Origin: Mesostigma viride
Lineage: Eukaryota; Streptophyta; Mesostigmatophyceae; Mesostigmatales; Mesostigmataceae
DNA length: 64,000 bases
Assembly (NCBI GenBank): GCA_009746045.1
Contig: RPFO01000288.1
Location: 1,542,911-1,606,910 of the forward strand
Reading direction: 5' to 3'
Part shown: positions 10,895-21,985 of the stretch, in pieces
Layout: each line of letters begins with the position of its first letter
How positions within the stretch are numbered: the first letter of the stretch is position 1
Position numbers and translations under genes: made by a program
The notes under the pieces: generated by a model
Databases searched by the model: none
The model's input: only the letters and a program-made list of their open reading frames with translations
What the model was told of the DNA's origin: nothing

Positions 10895-11737
10895 CTATGT
10901 TCTTTGGGACTTCTGCACGGGACCCTCAGGCACATCAGCCGTGCCAGTAACGTCAGCCGTGCCGGTAAGGTCCACACTACTTTCCTCATCGTCATAATCG
11001 GATAACCATGTTTCATCCTCTTCTTCTTCGTCATCATAGTTGTCATCTTCATCGTCTGATTGTGCTTCGTAGTCCACGTCGTAGTCATAGTCTGGGTCGT
11101 CATCATCCTCTTCATCCCTCTTGGTGTCCTTCTTGGCGCGGGCAGCGAATACGTCTAAGGGATTCTCAACTTCCATGTCGTACTCTGGTTCAGTTTGGCC
11201 ATTCGCTGCCCAGTCATAAACTGTTTTGGCCATCTCATCGTTGCGCAGGAACTTGGCAACTTTGGGATCTGAAATGACTTGGTGAAATCGAGTCACATTG
11301 GTTCGGCCTTGCATTTCCATGAATTGTAGGCAGGGGTCGTTGGGTTTCTGCGCATGAACCGCCTTGATCCTGATGGTCCCTTTCGCACCCTTCCATCCCT
11401 CCTGTTTCCGTTGAGCTTCACTTGGCCGGTACTGGACTGGACCTGCCGTGGTTCCGCTTGCACCCTTCATCCCGCTAGTCTTTTTAACATAGCTGTTAGG
11501 GAGCGCATGGTGCTGTTCTGTTCCTGATTGGTCGACACGACGCATAGTGACTAGCCATATTACAAATTGCCACAAATGTGCCCCTATAGTGTGTAAGTAG
11601 AATGCACCAGAATCACTATCGCTGTGATGGGCCACAAAGCGCCATTGGAAACGCAGGCACAACCTAGGGAAAGTGGCAGACTGCTCTAATGTTGGTTCTT
11701 TACTCTCACAGATATCGACTATCTCTTTCAGGTCTCT
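10895..11737 (-). CDS. C-terminal part of transposase-like gene, after an in-frame TGA
   Basis: This segment is in the same frame as the 11738-14959 reading and is separated from it only by one TGA (11738-11740). Read through that codon, the frame stays open from the core into RDLKEIVDIC, then YLHTIGAHLWQFV and a region ending SGTEQHH, which resembles the C-terminal block of large eukaryotic transposases (YLH..AH... then a conserved Glu). The end is a long Asp/Glu-rich tail (DYDYDVDYEAQSDDEDD). No splice site removes the TGA convincingly. Either the copy is a recent pseudogene or the TGA is read through; the first is likelier. Confidence 0.5.
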   Translation of the reverse strand, partial: RDLKEIVDICESKEPTLEQSATFPRLCLRFQWRFVAHHSDSDSGAFYLHTIGAHLWQFVIWLVTMRRVDQSGTEQHHALPNSYVKKTSGMKGASGTTAGPVQYRPSEAQRKQEGWKGAKGTIRIKAVHAQKPNDPCLQFMEMQGRTNVTRFHQVISDPKVAKFLRNDEMAKTVYDWAANGQTEPEYDMEVENPLDVFAARAKKDTKRDEEDDDDPDYDYDVDYEAQSDDEDDNYDDEEEEDETWLSDYDDEESSVDLTGTADVTGTADVPEGPVQKSQRT

Positions 11738-14700
11738 TCATAGCTCCTGAGTCCTGGGGTTACTATCGAACAACGGTACCCATTTCTCCCACTGCTCGAG
11801 GAGCTTTTTGGCTTGATAGCCTTGTAACTTCACCACCTTGTAAGCTGGGGTTTTCAGATTGCCCTTCTCGTTGGGACTGCACTTCCAAATATTCCATCCC
11901 ACTCCGATGGACGCCATGGTCTTGTTAAAAGCCTCCACCTTCTTGTCCTTGATGATTTTCTCCTGCAGCGGCTTCATTTGGCATTCCACCATCCTCACTC
12001 TCGTGTGTAGGGGATCAGGAGGGTAATGCTTGCTCACCTTGTACTTGGTAAACATGTCGTTGAGCCCAGTTGTATGGTGGCATTTCCAAAGCCGTGGCAC
12101 TCTGACGTACTGCCGTGATGTTTGAGCTTTGCCTGAAGTACACCACCTGGGCACATCACGACCCACTTCGTTCCCGGCTGAGAAGGTGATGTTTTCTAGT
12201 GCCTGTACTTGGATCGAAGGTTCTTTTTGATGCGGGATGAGGTTGTCGCGAGTTCTTTTTTTCGATGCGGGAGGTGGGTTTAGCTCAACCAGGTCTTCCA
12301 CCGTGATGTGGTGCTCCTCAGCGAACTCCTCCGGTGTCTGACCAGTTTTGGGCACTTTGAGTTCGCAAACTTTAGTCCGGTCATCCTTGGTACACTCACA
12401 GCAGCAGCAGAACATGCCGTCGGGGTCGTGGAGGCCTTTGAGGCCACGGAACGCCCATTGTGCTTTCATGTCTCCTGGAAAGTAGACCTCCATGGTAACG
12501 CCCGTTTCTTCACCATCTATGATCACCGGCAGTTTGTTGTCGGCAAGCCAGTCCGCAACTGCCATATACTCTTTGCCGTTGGCCTCCAGGTTTTCTCGGT
12601 CGTCCCCGCCCTCGAACAAAGCCACGGAGTAGTGGTGCTTGGAGCTGAACCACTCGTCTTCAATCCCGTCTTCAATCAGGCGGATGACACAGGAGGTAAT
12701 CGCTGTGTGGCTCTTGTAGATGGTGTGCCCGTCGGCAGAGAAAGCAACGCGGATCTTGATGTTTTTCTTGTCTCGGAAGCATTTAAGCCCCGGTTTTCTG
12801 TTGTACAAGTCCATGACAAGGACCTGGATCAGCGTGTAAGTGGAGATAGCGTGGCCCTTACTGGCAGCCCCCCTGCCAGAGCTGAAGATGGGAAATACCT
12901 TTTGGGCAGAGGCGGTTTTTTTCTTCTTCGCGCGGAGAAAACGGTTGACGCCTGGGACTAGGGGTCCCAAAAAGGACTTGAGTTTTCTAAGGGTAAATAG
13001 CGAAAAACGTGCATCATCCGCTACATCCACCCAGGCATCCACGTCCTTATTAATTTTCTTCCTGAAGCGTCTGATAACATTGAGCTTGTCATCGCGCTTT
13101 GCCCACGCCGGGAGCGCGGACCTCAGGTCTTTCGCAGACAAAGTAGTGTTTCCCGCGTGTTCTTCAACAACCGCCCTTATAAGGTCTCCACGGGAGGTCA
13201 CGTTCCTGTCTGCTTTCCCCATATTGGCCTTTTCAAGATCGATCAACATCTCCATCGCGGTGTTCACCACCTTAAAGCATCCCCAGTAGGCTTCCTTGAT
13301 GCCGGCCCGCAGTGCGTCCCGCTCATTGTCGTGGGTCCTGCTGTTTGATGTTACTCCTTTATTGTCCTTCCTGCGGCGTGCATGTTGAATGCGTTGTACT
13401 ACCGCTGGCAACAAGCATACCTCACACTTGCACTTTGGTGCTGCTGCCTTGCGGGTCCGCGCAGCTGCGCCTCCTGATGCTGCGGTGGCCAAACCTGTCC
13501 GAGGTGCTGGACATGCGCCTTCCGTGGTGCGGCTGCCAAAGGCGGGACACGCACCTGCCCTGCCAGGTAAGGTCTGGGGAGCTGCCCTCATGTATGTCAT
13601 GTTGGACGCTATACAGAATCCCGTTGTGCCGGCAGTTCTTCCACGTGAGCCCGACGCGGTACCAGCAGCATGAGCAGTGGCGTGCGGCCCCCCCGCCTGC
13701 GCCTGCTCCCCCCCCTCGCGCGTTGACGTCCTTGCCGCAGGGCTGGCTGCCGCCGTCCCCACTGCCCCCCCCGCCTGCGCATGCTCCCCCCCCACGCGCG
13801 GTGGCGTCCTTGCCGCCGCGCTTGCCACGCGCGCAGGGCTGACTGCCGCCGGCCCCGCCCCCCCCGCCTGCGCCTGCTGCCCCCCACGCGCGGTGGCATC
13901 CTTGCCGCAGGGCTGGCTGCCGCCGTCCCCACTGCCCCCCCGCCTGCGCATGCTCCCCCCCACGCGCGGTGGCGTCCTTGCCGCCGCGCTTGCCACGCGC
14001 GCAGGGCTGACTGCCGCCGGCCCCGCCCCCCCCGCCTGCGCCTGCTGCCCCCCACGCGCGGTGGCGTCCTTGCCGCAGGGCTGGCTGCCGCCGTCCCCAC
14101 TGCCCCCCCGCCTGCGCATGCTCCCCCCCACGCGCGGTGGCGTCCTTGCCGCCGCGCTTGCCGCGCGCGCAGGGCTGACTGCCGCCGGCCCTGCCCCCCC
14201 CCGCCTGCTCCTGCTGCCCCCCACGCGCGGTGGCGTCCTTGCCGCAGGGCTGACTGCCGCCGTCCCCGCCTGCACGTGCTGGCCCCACACGCGCGGTGGC
14301 GTCCCTTTCCCCGTCGCCGCGCTTGCCGCGCGCGCAGGGCTAGCTGCCGCCGCCCCCCCGCCTGCGCCTGCTGCCCCCTGGCACGCGCGGTGGCGTCCTT
14401 GCCGCCGCGCTTGCCGCGCGCGCAGGGCTGGCTGCCGCCGTCCCCACTGCCCCCCCGCCTGCGCATGCTCCCCCCCACGCGCGGTGGCGTCCTTGCCGCC
14501 GCGCTTGCCGCGCGCGCAGGGCTGACTGCCGCCGGCCCCGCCCCCCCCCCGCCTGCGCCTGCTGCCCCCCACGCGCGGTGGCGTCCTTGCCGCAGGGCTG
14601 GCTGCCGCCGTCCCCACTGCCCCCCCCGCCTGCGCATGCTCCCCCCCACGCGCGGTGGCGTCCTTGCCGCCGCGCTTACCGCGCGCGCAGGGCTGACTGC

Positions 14701-14959
14701 CGCCGGCCCCGCCCCCCCGCCGCCTGCGCCTGCTGCCCCCCACGCGCGGTGGCGTCCTTGCCGCAGGGCTGACTGCCGCCGGCCCCGCCTGCACGTGCTC
14801 GCCCCACACGCGCGGTGGCGTCCCTTTCCCCGTCGCCGCGCTTGCCGCGCGCGCAGGGCTAGCTGCCGCCGCCCCCCCCGCCTGCGCCTGCTGCCCCCCT
14901 GGCACGCGCGGTGGCGTCCTTGCCGCCGCGCGCGCAGGGCTGGCTGCCGCCGTCCCCAC
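11738..14959 (-). CDS. Transposase-like protein core with repetitive N-terminal region
   Basis: The unique part (11738 to about 13680) encodes some 640 residues. It includes KVNTAMEMLIDLEKAN, a region with VAFSADGHTIYKS and ITSCVIRL, a cysteine cluster (DGMFCCCCECTKDD) preceded by FRGLKGLHDP, and PDPLHTRVRMVECQMKPLQ. This layout, with GLxD-type Cys cluster and DxLHxRxRM block, recalls transposase-like proteins of protists and invertebrates (Kyakuja/Dileera/Zisupton-like or related); the assignment is tentative. Upstream of about 13680 the frame runs through GC-rich tandem repeats, so the given 5' end is only the first Met in that frame. A single TGA separates it from its C-terminal part. The true N-terminal exon is probably 15376-15911. 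Confidence 0.5.
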   Translation of the reverse strand: MGTAAASPARAAARTPPRVPGGQQAQAGGAAAASPARAASAATGKGTPPRVWGEHVQAGPAAVSPAARTPPRVGGSRRRRRGGGAGGSQPCARGKRGGKDATARGGEHAQAGGAVGTAAASPAARTPPRVGGSRRRRGGGGAGGSQPCARGKRGGKDATARGGEHAQAGGQWGRRQPALRARQARRQGRHRACQGAAGAGGGAAAASPARAASAATGKGTPPRVWGQHVQAGTAAVSPAARTPPRVGGSRSRRGGAGPAAVSPARAASAAARTPPRVGGSMRRRGGSGDGGSQPCGKDATARGGQQAQAGGAGPAAVSPARVASAAARTPPRVGGSMRRRGGSGDGGSQPCGKDATARGGQQAQAGGAGPAAVSPARVASAAARTPPRVGGEHAQAGGAVGTAAASPAARTSTREGGEQAQAGGPHATAHAAGTASGSRGRTAGTTGFCIASNMTYMRAAPQTLPGRAGACPAFGSRTTEGACPAPRTGLATAASGGAAARTRKAAAPKCKCEVCLLPAVVQRIQHARRRKDNKGVTSNSRTHDNERDALRAGIKEAYWGCFKVVNTAMEMLIDLEKANMGKADRNVTSRGDLIRAVVEEHAGNTTLSAKDLRSALPAWAKRDDKLNVIRRFRKKINKDVDAWVDVADDARFSLFTLRKLKSFLGPLVPGVNRFLRAKKKKTASAQKVFPIFSSGRGAASKGHAISTYTLIQVLVMDLYNRKPGLKCFRDKKNIKIRVAFSADGHTIYKSHTAITSCVIRLIEDGIEDEWFSSKHHYSVALFEGGDDRENLEANGKEYMAVADWLADNKLPVIIDGEETGVTMEVYFPGDMKAQWAFRGLKGLHDPDGMFCCCCECTKDDRTKVCELKVPKTGQTPEEFAEEHHITVEDLVELNPPPASKKRTRDNLIPHQKEPSIQVQALENITFSAGNEVGRDVPRWCTSGKAQTSRQYVRVPRLWKCHHTTGLNDMFTKYKVSKHYPPDPLHTRVRMVECQMKPLQEKIIKDKKVEAFNKTMASIGVGWNIWKCSPNEKGNLKTPAYKVVKLQGYQAKKLLEQWEKWVPLFDSNPRTQEL

Positions 14960-15375
14960 TGCCCCCCCGCCTGCGCATGCTCCCCCCCACGCGCGGTGGC
15001 GTCCTTGCCGCCGCGCTTGCCGCGCGCGCAGGGCTGACTGCCGCCGGCCCCGCCCCCCCCCGCCTGCGCCTGCTGCCCCCCACGCGCGGTGGCGTCCTTG
15101 CCGCAGGGCTGACTGCCACCGTCCCCGCCTGCACGTGCTGGCCCCACACGCGCGGTGGCGTCCCTTTCCGCGTCGCCGCGCTTGCCGCGCGCGCAGGGCT
15201 AGCTGCCGCCTGCGCCTGCTGCCCCCCTGGCACGCGCGGTGGCGTCCTTGCCGCCGCGCTTGCCGCGCGCGCAGGGCTGACTGTAGCCGGCCCCGCCGCC
15301 CCCCCGCCTGCGCCTGCTGCCCCCCACGTGTGTTGACGTCCTTGGCGCAGGGCTGACTGCCGCCGCCCCCCCCGC
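13690..15375. repeat. GC-rich tandem repeat within the transposase-like gene
   Basis: Units centred on CACGCGCGGTGGCGTCCTTG recur about every 76-94 bp, alternating two subunit types (one with CCGCAGGGCTGGCTGCC, one with CCGCCGCGCTTGCC), giving a 165-170-bp higher-order period. A third type contains CACGTGCTGGCCCCACAC. On the minus strand they encode Gly/Ala/Arg-rich peptide (ARGKRGGKDATARGG, WGRRQPALR) and, because stops are almost absent, more than one frame remains open. Subunit lengths are not multiples of three, so the frame used changes with copy number. Confidence 0.85.
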
Positions 15376-15911
15376 CTGCACGTGCTGCCCCCCAAACACA
15401 CTTGCAGGTTGCGCACTTGCCACTGAGGCTTCGCCCTGCGGTGTGATCGGCGTGGCGTTTGGTGATGCGGCCCTGTCTAGGGCTTCATTAAGAGCTCGAG
15501 GAAGTACAGGGGTGCGCGTAGTGTTGGCATGGGATGGAATACGGTTGTGGTCAGCACGGGTTGCCATGCCATGCGTGGATTTCCTCCCTGTGGAGACCGG
15601 CCCACCATCGTTGCGTTCTTGGGGGGCTTCCCCGGGCGTCTTGGCAGGGGTGCCACAACCTTCCCTGTTCAGCTGTAGCCGTAGTTCAGCAATGTCGCGC
15701 TGAAGGTCTTGAATAATACCCACCAGAGCATTGGTGATACTGCCCAGGAGAAATGCTTTGAGCAGGGACGTCAGACTAGTCCACCCCAAGGCTTTGGCCA
15801 GCTCCATCCCATCTTTGATCATTTTCTTGCTGATACCGCGCAGATGGAAATTTTCTGCCATGCTGTCATGTCCTTCCATGGCACATGTCGAAAGCTGCAT
15901 CATCCGGCAGC
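15376..15911 (-). CDS. Probable N-terminal exon of the transposase-like gene
   Basis: The exon would start at 15911 after the minus-strand acceptor AATTTTGCAG|, with two adjacent ATG codons at 15903 and 15900. It encodes a non-repetitive, partly helical segment (MEGHDSMAENFHLRGISKK, then LLKAFLLGSITNALVGI, then QDLQRDIAELRLQLN) followed by a Thr/Pro-rich linker that runs into the repeats. It is in a different frame from the core reading at 14959; the shift must occur within the repeat array or by an unrecognised intron. Upstream exons beyond 16000 were not found. Confidence 0.45.
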
Positions 15912-15987
15912 CTGCAAAATTGCAATTTAGGAAAGAGGAAGTAAACAGGATAAAGAAACTGAGCAGGCATGTGAATAGATCCAGCAT

Positions 15988-17433
15988 GTGTTCTGCTCTT
16001 TGCCCAAAATGATTTTTAGGTATGATCCATCATGGTGGTGTAGGTGCACCTTGTGTACCCAGAGTAGGTGGCAGTTTACATCCTCCACCTGCAGGTTGTA
16101 GCCCAGACTGTATTAAAAACCCATAAGCCCCTTCTCAGGGATTTGTGTTACATATGCTCCCACGGAGCTATGTTCTTAACTAACTAACTAATTAATTGCC
16201 CTACATGAAGCTCCCTAAAGCTCTATGTCAAACATTAAGCATGTGCAGCCAGAGCCTTGGTTATGCAGGGCTGGTGTGTGCGTATGCCCCTTCTCAGGGA
16301 TATGTGCTACATATCAAGGAGACAACCAGCGCAGGCCAGAAATCGGGAGAATCTGGACCATGGTAGCTCGAGCCTGCATGCCGTTATCTTGTCCGCGTGT
16401 TCGAGTACATATGTCTGGTTGTCTCCTTCACATGTACTCCTGGGCAACGGAGATATGTTCCAAGTCAGAATATGTTCCAAGTTAATTTAATTTAATGAAA
16501 GCAAATGCAAACCCTAAATGAACCAACGTGAATGCCACTCATCTTTGATGAAGTGATATACATTAAACAATATAGTTATTCATCTATCTATATGTATTTA
16601 TATTAAGGAGACAACCAGTGCATACATCGTCCATTTGATGTATACCGGCGCCTCGATAAATATGTTCCAAGCCTAGCTGTGGGCTCTGGACCATGGGGTT
16701 CACCCCGACGACGTGGCAGTTTACACCCAATCCACCTGATATCGGCCTGATCTATGCCCTGCAAGGAATACGTGCCACATGATCTCCCAATGGAGTCATG
16801 TTATAATTTAAATGTTTTAAATTTAATTTGCCCTGCGCTGGTGTGACAATAGCTATACTAATAATATATCTTGTTGTCTCCTTGATATATGGCCTGCATG
16901 CAATCTAAGCTAAATTGCTGATCTGAATTGATTTGCATTGTCCCAAGTAGTAGTTAGCGTGAGCCGCGAGTTGTCCTCTGTCAAAGATGCTAACTAATAC
17001 TGCTAATTACTTACACAAGAGCCCCATGCATCGGGGAAGCACTCTAGACTACTCGTGGTTGTGCTGTTGGCATCCTTATCGATGCTACAACACTGGCTCT
17101 GCCTTGCGCACACATCTAGTGTTACGGAAGAAGCCCAACCACCCATTACATCATTAAATCGGAATATCAATGACACGGCATATTTTGAGAGCCAATATCA
17201 ATTGAGAATGAATGGCTGTACCAATGCATGGTAATGCTAGCTGTCCGCTACTCAACCAATAATGCCATGGCAGTTTTACGCATGCCCTGGAAGTTCTGCT
17301 AGTCAACCACGAATAGCCTAACATTTCCACAATCATGGCATACCATCTAGCTAACTAACTAAATAATACATTAAGGTCATCAAGAGCGAACCCTGGTTGT
17401 CAGGATCTGGCCATCATTGGTAGGCCACAGTCG
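15988..17433. other. Non-coding spacer with degenerate dispersed repeats
   Basis: No gene is supported. Segments at about 16062-16200 and 16690-16830 are diverged relatives of the repeat seen at 49186-49345 (TGTATTAAAA, CCCCTTCTCAGGGAT, then CCAACGGAG-like and TTAATT-rich end). The motif AAGGAGACAACCAG occurs at about 16316 and 16606, and its complement near 16871. Confidence 0.5.
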
Positions 17434-17947
17434 TCACCCAAACGGTACTACATGACTTATAATGATAGTCTCCCACTTGGCAGAAAAGCAATAAACAGCT
17501 CGTGTGGCAAACGGTTCAAGCTTGGCGGTATCTGCAATGGCCATATACACTTGATGGGCAAGATCTCCATGGGCAGGCCAAAATGTGCACTTACAGAAAC
17601 AAGCATGCAAGAAAAACAAACAAACTAGTAATGAAACGGGGGCACTTGGCTCGTTCTTGAATACCCAGGGTAGAAACATGCAAGTTTGAACCACTATGTG
17701 TGCACACATTGACATAAATCAATGAGCAACATCACTTCCAAAGGCAATACCAACGGACAACAAGCTAGGGGCAGGGTAAAAGCTGTCAAAGTAGTTGAGG
17801 ACATCATGGTAACGTAAGAATTGCAGGCATACATTGCATTGTAAGTACAAAATAGATGAGAAGCAACTAAGTATCCGCCATGACTTACCTTGTAGTATTG
17901 TTGCTGCAGTCTGGACCAGTTGTGACAGAGATGGCACAGTAGGAGGA
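17434..17947 (-). CDS. Zinc-finger gene: exon 4 (3' part) and terminal exon 5
   Basis: Exon 4 continues at 17947-17889 from its first 11 nt at 40403-40393 and ends AAG|GTAAGT with one base of a codon left over. Exon 5 (17531-17434) follows the acceptor GGCCATTGCAG| and completes a GAT codon, then encodes TAKLEPFATRAVYCFSAK and ends in TGA. An alternative acceptor (TCTGTAAG|) gives an early stop. The C-terminal 32 residues show no known domain. Confidence 0.55.
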
Positions 17948-17951
17948 CCTG

Positions 17952-18627
17952 TGTTGCGTGCCCGGCCCTTGGAACGGGCGCAACAATGGAATAAATTATG
18001 TATTTTGGCTTGTTGTCATCGTCCGTAGGACTTTGGGACTCATTTCGGGACTTAATTTGGGAATTGTCCCTTGGTCAGGACTTTTGTATGGAACTATGAT
18101 AGTTTGTGTGATTCGGACTAGTTATTTTGGGCCTAGGTTGATGTATGAGATCTTCTAGGGGCCGGCGCAGTCGCGCCGCGCTGCGTACTTTACAGCCGGT
18201 TAAGATCTTGTATTCATGCGTGGATTCTGTAGGTGAGGGTCGATGTCGACCCGAGGATCTTGTGTGGACTGCATGTTTCGGAGTTCTCTGGAAGGTCGGC
18301 GCCATGTCGGCGCCTCTTGCCAGCTTGGTGGCAGACCTAGGTGAAATTGGTCCGAGGACGAGAGTCTCGTCCTCTTGGTTCGGAATAAAGTGTGTGTTAT
18401 CACCTGTCTGAACCTGGGGCATAAATTCCAACTGCATTTGGTAGCTCCATCCTAAATGTGGATTGTGTAGATTAATGCAATATTAATCAACGCGAGCCGT
18501 AACAGGCCTAAAGCCACGCCTGTTCCGTTAATCCCACTCCCAAAGAGTGGTCGTGGTTAGCCAAGAAACCGGTGACAACCTACCTTAACAATAGGATCTT
18601 TCGCACGACCCGGATGGGTTCGTTACA
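17952..18627 (+). repeat. Gypsy 5' LTR
   Basis: 676 bp, TG...CA ends, nearly identical to 39717-40392. It contains AGTCGCGCCGCGCTGCG and an AATAAAGTGTG stretch that could act in RNA 3'-end formation. The preceding CCTG is the target duplication. Confidence 0.92.
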
Positions 18628-19513
18628 GTTCTTCGACTGCCTGGGAACCAAGGTGTCGCTAGGGACGGCTTATCACAGCTCGTCCTCCCATCTGGTGGAG
18701 CGGCTCAACCGCACGGTTCAGGAAACCATGCGCCATTACACCGACGAGGTGGGCAGCAACTGGGAGGAGTTGCTGTGCTTCGTGGAGTTCTCCCTGAACA
18801 ACGCACCACAGGCCGCCCATGGCCTCACCCCGTTCTTTCTCAACACAGGACGGCATCCGCTGACGCCGACCGACTTACTGACAAGTCCGGCGCTGGCGGA
18901 ACCGGAGGTGCTGCGCACTACTCAGGCGGGTGTGAGCAGCCTGCTGGAGAAGATGCGCCAGGCCCACAACAGTGCGGTTAAAGGGTACCGGGCCGCCGCT
19001 GAGCGCAACATGGCTCGCGTGGAAGGCAAGCGGGACTCTAGAGCCCCGGACATCGAGGTCGGGGACTGGGTTCTGGTAGAGGGACCCCAGCTCGGTCGAT
19101 TCTCCCAGAAGGTGGAAGGGGAGCTCAAAACGAAGCTCCGGCCCATGTACCTGGGACCTCACCAGGTGCTGGAGAAATGGGATGATGTCATGTTCAAGGT
19201 GGACGTGCCCATCTCATGGGGCACCGCGACAACCTTCCACCGCGACCAGCTCAAGCTGTACCACCAGAACTCGATCCAGGGTAGACTCAATCCCCCGGCT
19301 CCTGTGGAATACGACCCGGAGACAGGGGAACAGGAGGATGAGGTCGAGGAGATTGTCGCCCACCGGGATTCCGGGCGTGGTCGACAACGCCAATATCGGA
19401 TCCGGTGGAAGTTTTCTAGACATGGGGCAGAGGACTCTTGGAGGACGGAGAAGGAGCTCTCTGGCTGCAAGCGGTTGCTAGACGCGTACAAGAAGGTCCA
19501 CAGGTTACACTAG
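18628..19513 (+). pseudogene. Chromovirus integrase, 5'-truncated, with C-terminal chromodomain
   Basis: Directly after the LTR the frame reads FFDCLGTKVSLGTAYHSSSS and then HLVERLNRTVQETMRHY, the integrase region around the catalytic Glu. The two catalytic Asp residues and the HHCC finger are lost. The downstream part has the GPY/F-like segment (YLGPHQVLEKWDDVMFKVD, FHRDQLKLYH) and a C-terminal chromodomain-like block (VEEIVAHRDSG, YRIRWKFSRHG, SWRTEKELSGC). Chromodomains direct integration to marked chromatin in this family. There is no own start codon inside the element; the first ATG lies in the LTR. Not functional as an integrase. Confidence 0.85.
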
Positions 19514-19643
19514 AGGTATGTACATACACACAGAGGTATGTACATACCACCGGTACACCGTACATACCACAGGTACAGAGTACACTAGTCGGTATGGCAC
19601 AAGAACTCACGTGTGTCAATGTGTGTGGTATTCTCCTGTGCAG

Positions 19644-21496
19644 ACGGGCTCCCCAAAGGAGGCCAGTCCCAGCTCCTGCAGCAGCGACAGTCCTTTGGTA
19701 CACCTGACGCTCCCCGAGTCCCCGGAAGCCGCCCCAAAGGCGGACAGACCGGTGGTGCACCACACCCCTCCAGCGTCCCCTGAGGACGGCGCCTCAAAGG
19801 CGTTCGCGGCACGGCGGCTGGCAGCACAGGACGACGGAACTTCTCGGGATTCCGGCCGTGGCAAACGGCTACGCCTGGAAGAAGGAGAGGCGAGGGTAAC
19901 AATGGACATGGAGGAATTAGCGCGCCAGGCCCGGAACGCCGAGGAGCTCAACAAGGACACCTTCAACCCGAGGATCTTCCTGAGGGATTACGGCATGGAG
20001 GACGTGACCCTCGATCGGGCGAGGCAGCGATATGGGAAGTTTCCCTCGAATAACCTCGCGGCCTCAGCGCTCGGGTGGCCCGACGACAGGCAGGAGGCCT
20101 TCCGCGAGATGATGGAGCTCCACTGTGGTTTCAAGGTGGAGACTAGGCGGGAGCGCCAGGGGCAGGTGGTGGTCGGCACGGCCTGGGAGACTCACCAACC
20201 CGGGTGTAAGTGCGATGCTTGTATGACCACGCTGACCGCACTCATGGCCTACCCACGAGTGTTCCTCCTGTTGGTTGCGCCGGGGCTGCGAGAGCGCCTC
20301 CGACGCAAATATCACGAATTGCCCCTAGACGGGGCGCTGCGCGGTGCACTCTGCACCGCTAACGGCCAATACTCCCTGCGGCAGGCATTCGACCGCGTCC
20401 TGCAAATGGATGAAGAAGACGCCAACGGTGGGGAGGAGGATCACGACGAGTGGGATGACGACGACCTGCCCAACATGTTACCGCCGGCCGCTAGGTCTGA
20501 CACTCGTGATGGAGAGGGCGCCAGGCGCCCCCCGGGCTTTGAGAACCGCCACCCAGGTCCCCCACAGGGTCGCACCGCGCGGGAGGAGATCGCCCACACT
20601 CGGCGACATACGGAACAGGGTGTGCGACTCAGCGGCAGCGGCAGTGACCGGGCGGGACCCAGTGGGCGACCCCATGACCGAGGTCGCGATCGGGGGCGTC
20701 CCTGTGCCTCCAATGTCCGCCCTGACATGCACGCGTCGGAGAGGTCTTTCCGTCGGGTCCTCGCAGCAGTGCACGGGCCGGCCCGAGAGGCTGCCCGCCC
20801 CGTCGATCGCGTGGCGGCTCCAGAGGCCGCTTGTCCTGCACCACAGGGGATGGCCCCAACAGTCACCCCCCTACCTGTACGCGGCCAGACCTCAGAGATG
20901 GTTCGCTCCGTAGAGCGCGACCGGGTCCCAGTGCCCGAGCGGCCGATGGCGCCGGAAGGACAGTGGGTGCAGGGAAGTGAGATCCAGCCGAGGGTGGGGC
21001 GGGTGGTGTCCTATGGAGGGCAACAGCCCCGCACGGAGGTGGTGATCTTCGACTGGAGCCTGGCCGGTGTGGTGACTCCCCGGCCGCGTCCTCCCCAGGA
21101 ATACGAGGGCTTTGTGCTGGAGTTTCCACCAGGTCCCTGGGGTTTCAAGGATCGCGGCACCTACCGGGAACAACTTAAAATCCGGCTGCACCCACAACTC
21201 CCGTTCCTTCGGCCGCGACAAGTTGCTTCAGGGGGGCTCTGGCCGGTCATTTCCAACGGCGTGACGATGTATTGCCCGGAGGTTCGGACTTATGACTATT
21301 ACGTCGCCGGGGCGAAACGCCAGGTCATCCCACCCAAGCTGGCGCCAAACGCGGCTCGGTTCCTGGCCGGGGTGGCAGATGATTGGATGCTCTCCCATCC
21401 ACCCCTCCCCCAAGTCGATTGGATGCTGGTTCCGGCGGTGATGCTGGCGATGGGCGAGGAGTACATGCGGGTGCATCACTGTGGCGCTGTGGATAA
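19644..21496 (+). CDS. Extra ORF downstream of chromovirus pol, N-terminal part
   Basis: An open frame runs from 19518 to the hAT-like insertion. Coding character begins after a probable acceptor (CTCCTGTGCAG|, 19643), and a matching donor AG|GTATGT sits just after the integrase stop, so a spliced mRNA is plausible. The product starts Pro/Ser-rich, then has MDMEELARQARNAEELN, HQPGCKCDACMTTLTALMA (a CxC-x2-C cluster), an acidic stretch (DEEDANGGEEDHDEWDDDD), an Arg-rich region, and a C-terminal domain with EGFVLEFPPGPWGFKDRG. No transmembrane segment or envelope signature is visible. It is not a known gypsy protein; a Gag-like or nucleic-acid-binding role is possible. It continues at 39179-39404. 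Confidence 0.6.
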
Positions 21497-21985
21497 CAGT
21501 GAACAGCCATACGGCGTATAATACGCCGTATGGCGCGTATTATACGCCATACGCAAGATTTCCGTATGGGTATGGAAAAAAAAATACGCACTGCGTATGG
21601 TTTGCGTATTTTTTGCGTATTGCGTATTTTTTGCGTATTTTTTGCGTATTTTTTGCGTATTTTTTGCGTATGAACCGCGTTCGAAGTAGCTTCTGGCATC
21701 ATTTTGGACGGCAGTGGAGCCGGAACTAGACTGTATCTAGGCGACCTGGAACTCCGCGACAAATAAACGACATGCAGGTGCCAAGCTGGCCGTGCATGTA
21801 CGACTGTACGTGCATTGCTGCAGATTGCTGCGTGTCGGACTAGGGTCTAGGAGACGAAGGACGAGGAAATTAGGTGACGAAGTTATGTTGTCTGCCAACA
21901 AGGGCGCGCATCTGGCACCTAACATTTAATCGTAGCACAATTGACATCCAGGCACCATGGCTAGCGACGGTGATGGTGTGGGTCT

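Noticed and set aside
13389-15356. Plus-strand Pro/Ala/Arg-rich ORFs over the GC-rich repeats
   Set aside because: They oppose the minus-strand gene and arise from GC-rich repeat composition; the flanking unique sequence is coding only on the minus strand.
17434-17597. Acceptor TCTGTAAG| for the terminal exon of the zinc-finger gene
   Set aside because: It joins in the wrong phase and stops early; TTGCAG| at 17532 fits phase 1 and keeps the frame open to the TGA.
18145-18437. Small ORFs repeated at 18145-18437 and 39903-40202
   Set aside because: They are inside the two gypsy LTRs and reflect LTR sequence, not genes.
18572-18627. ATG inside the LTR as the true integrase start
   Set aside because: It lies in LTR sequence also present at 40340-40392 without integrase, so the frame is only a junction product.
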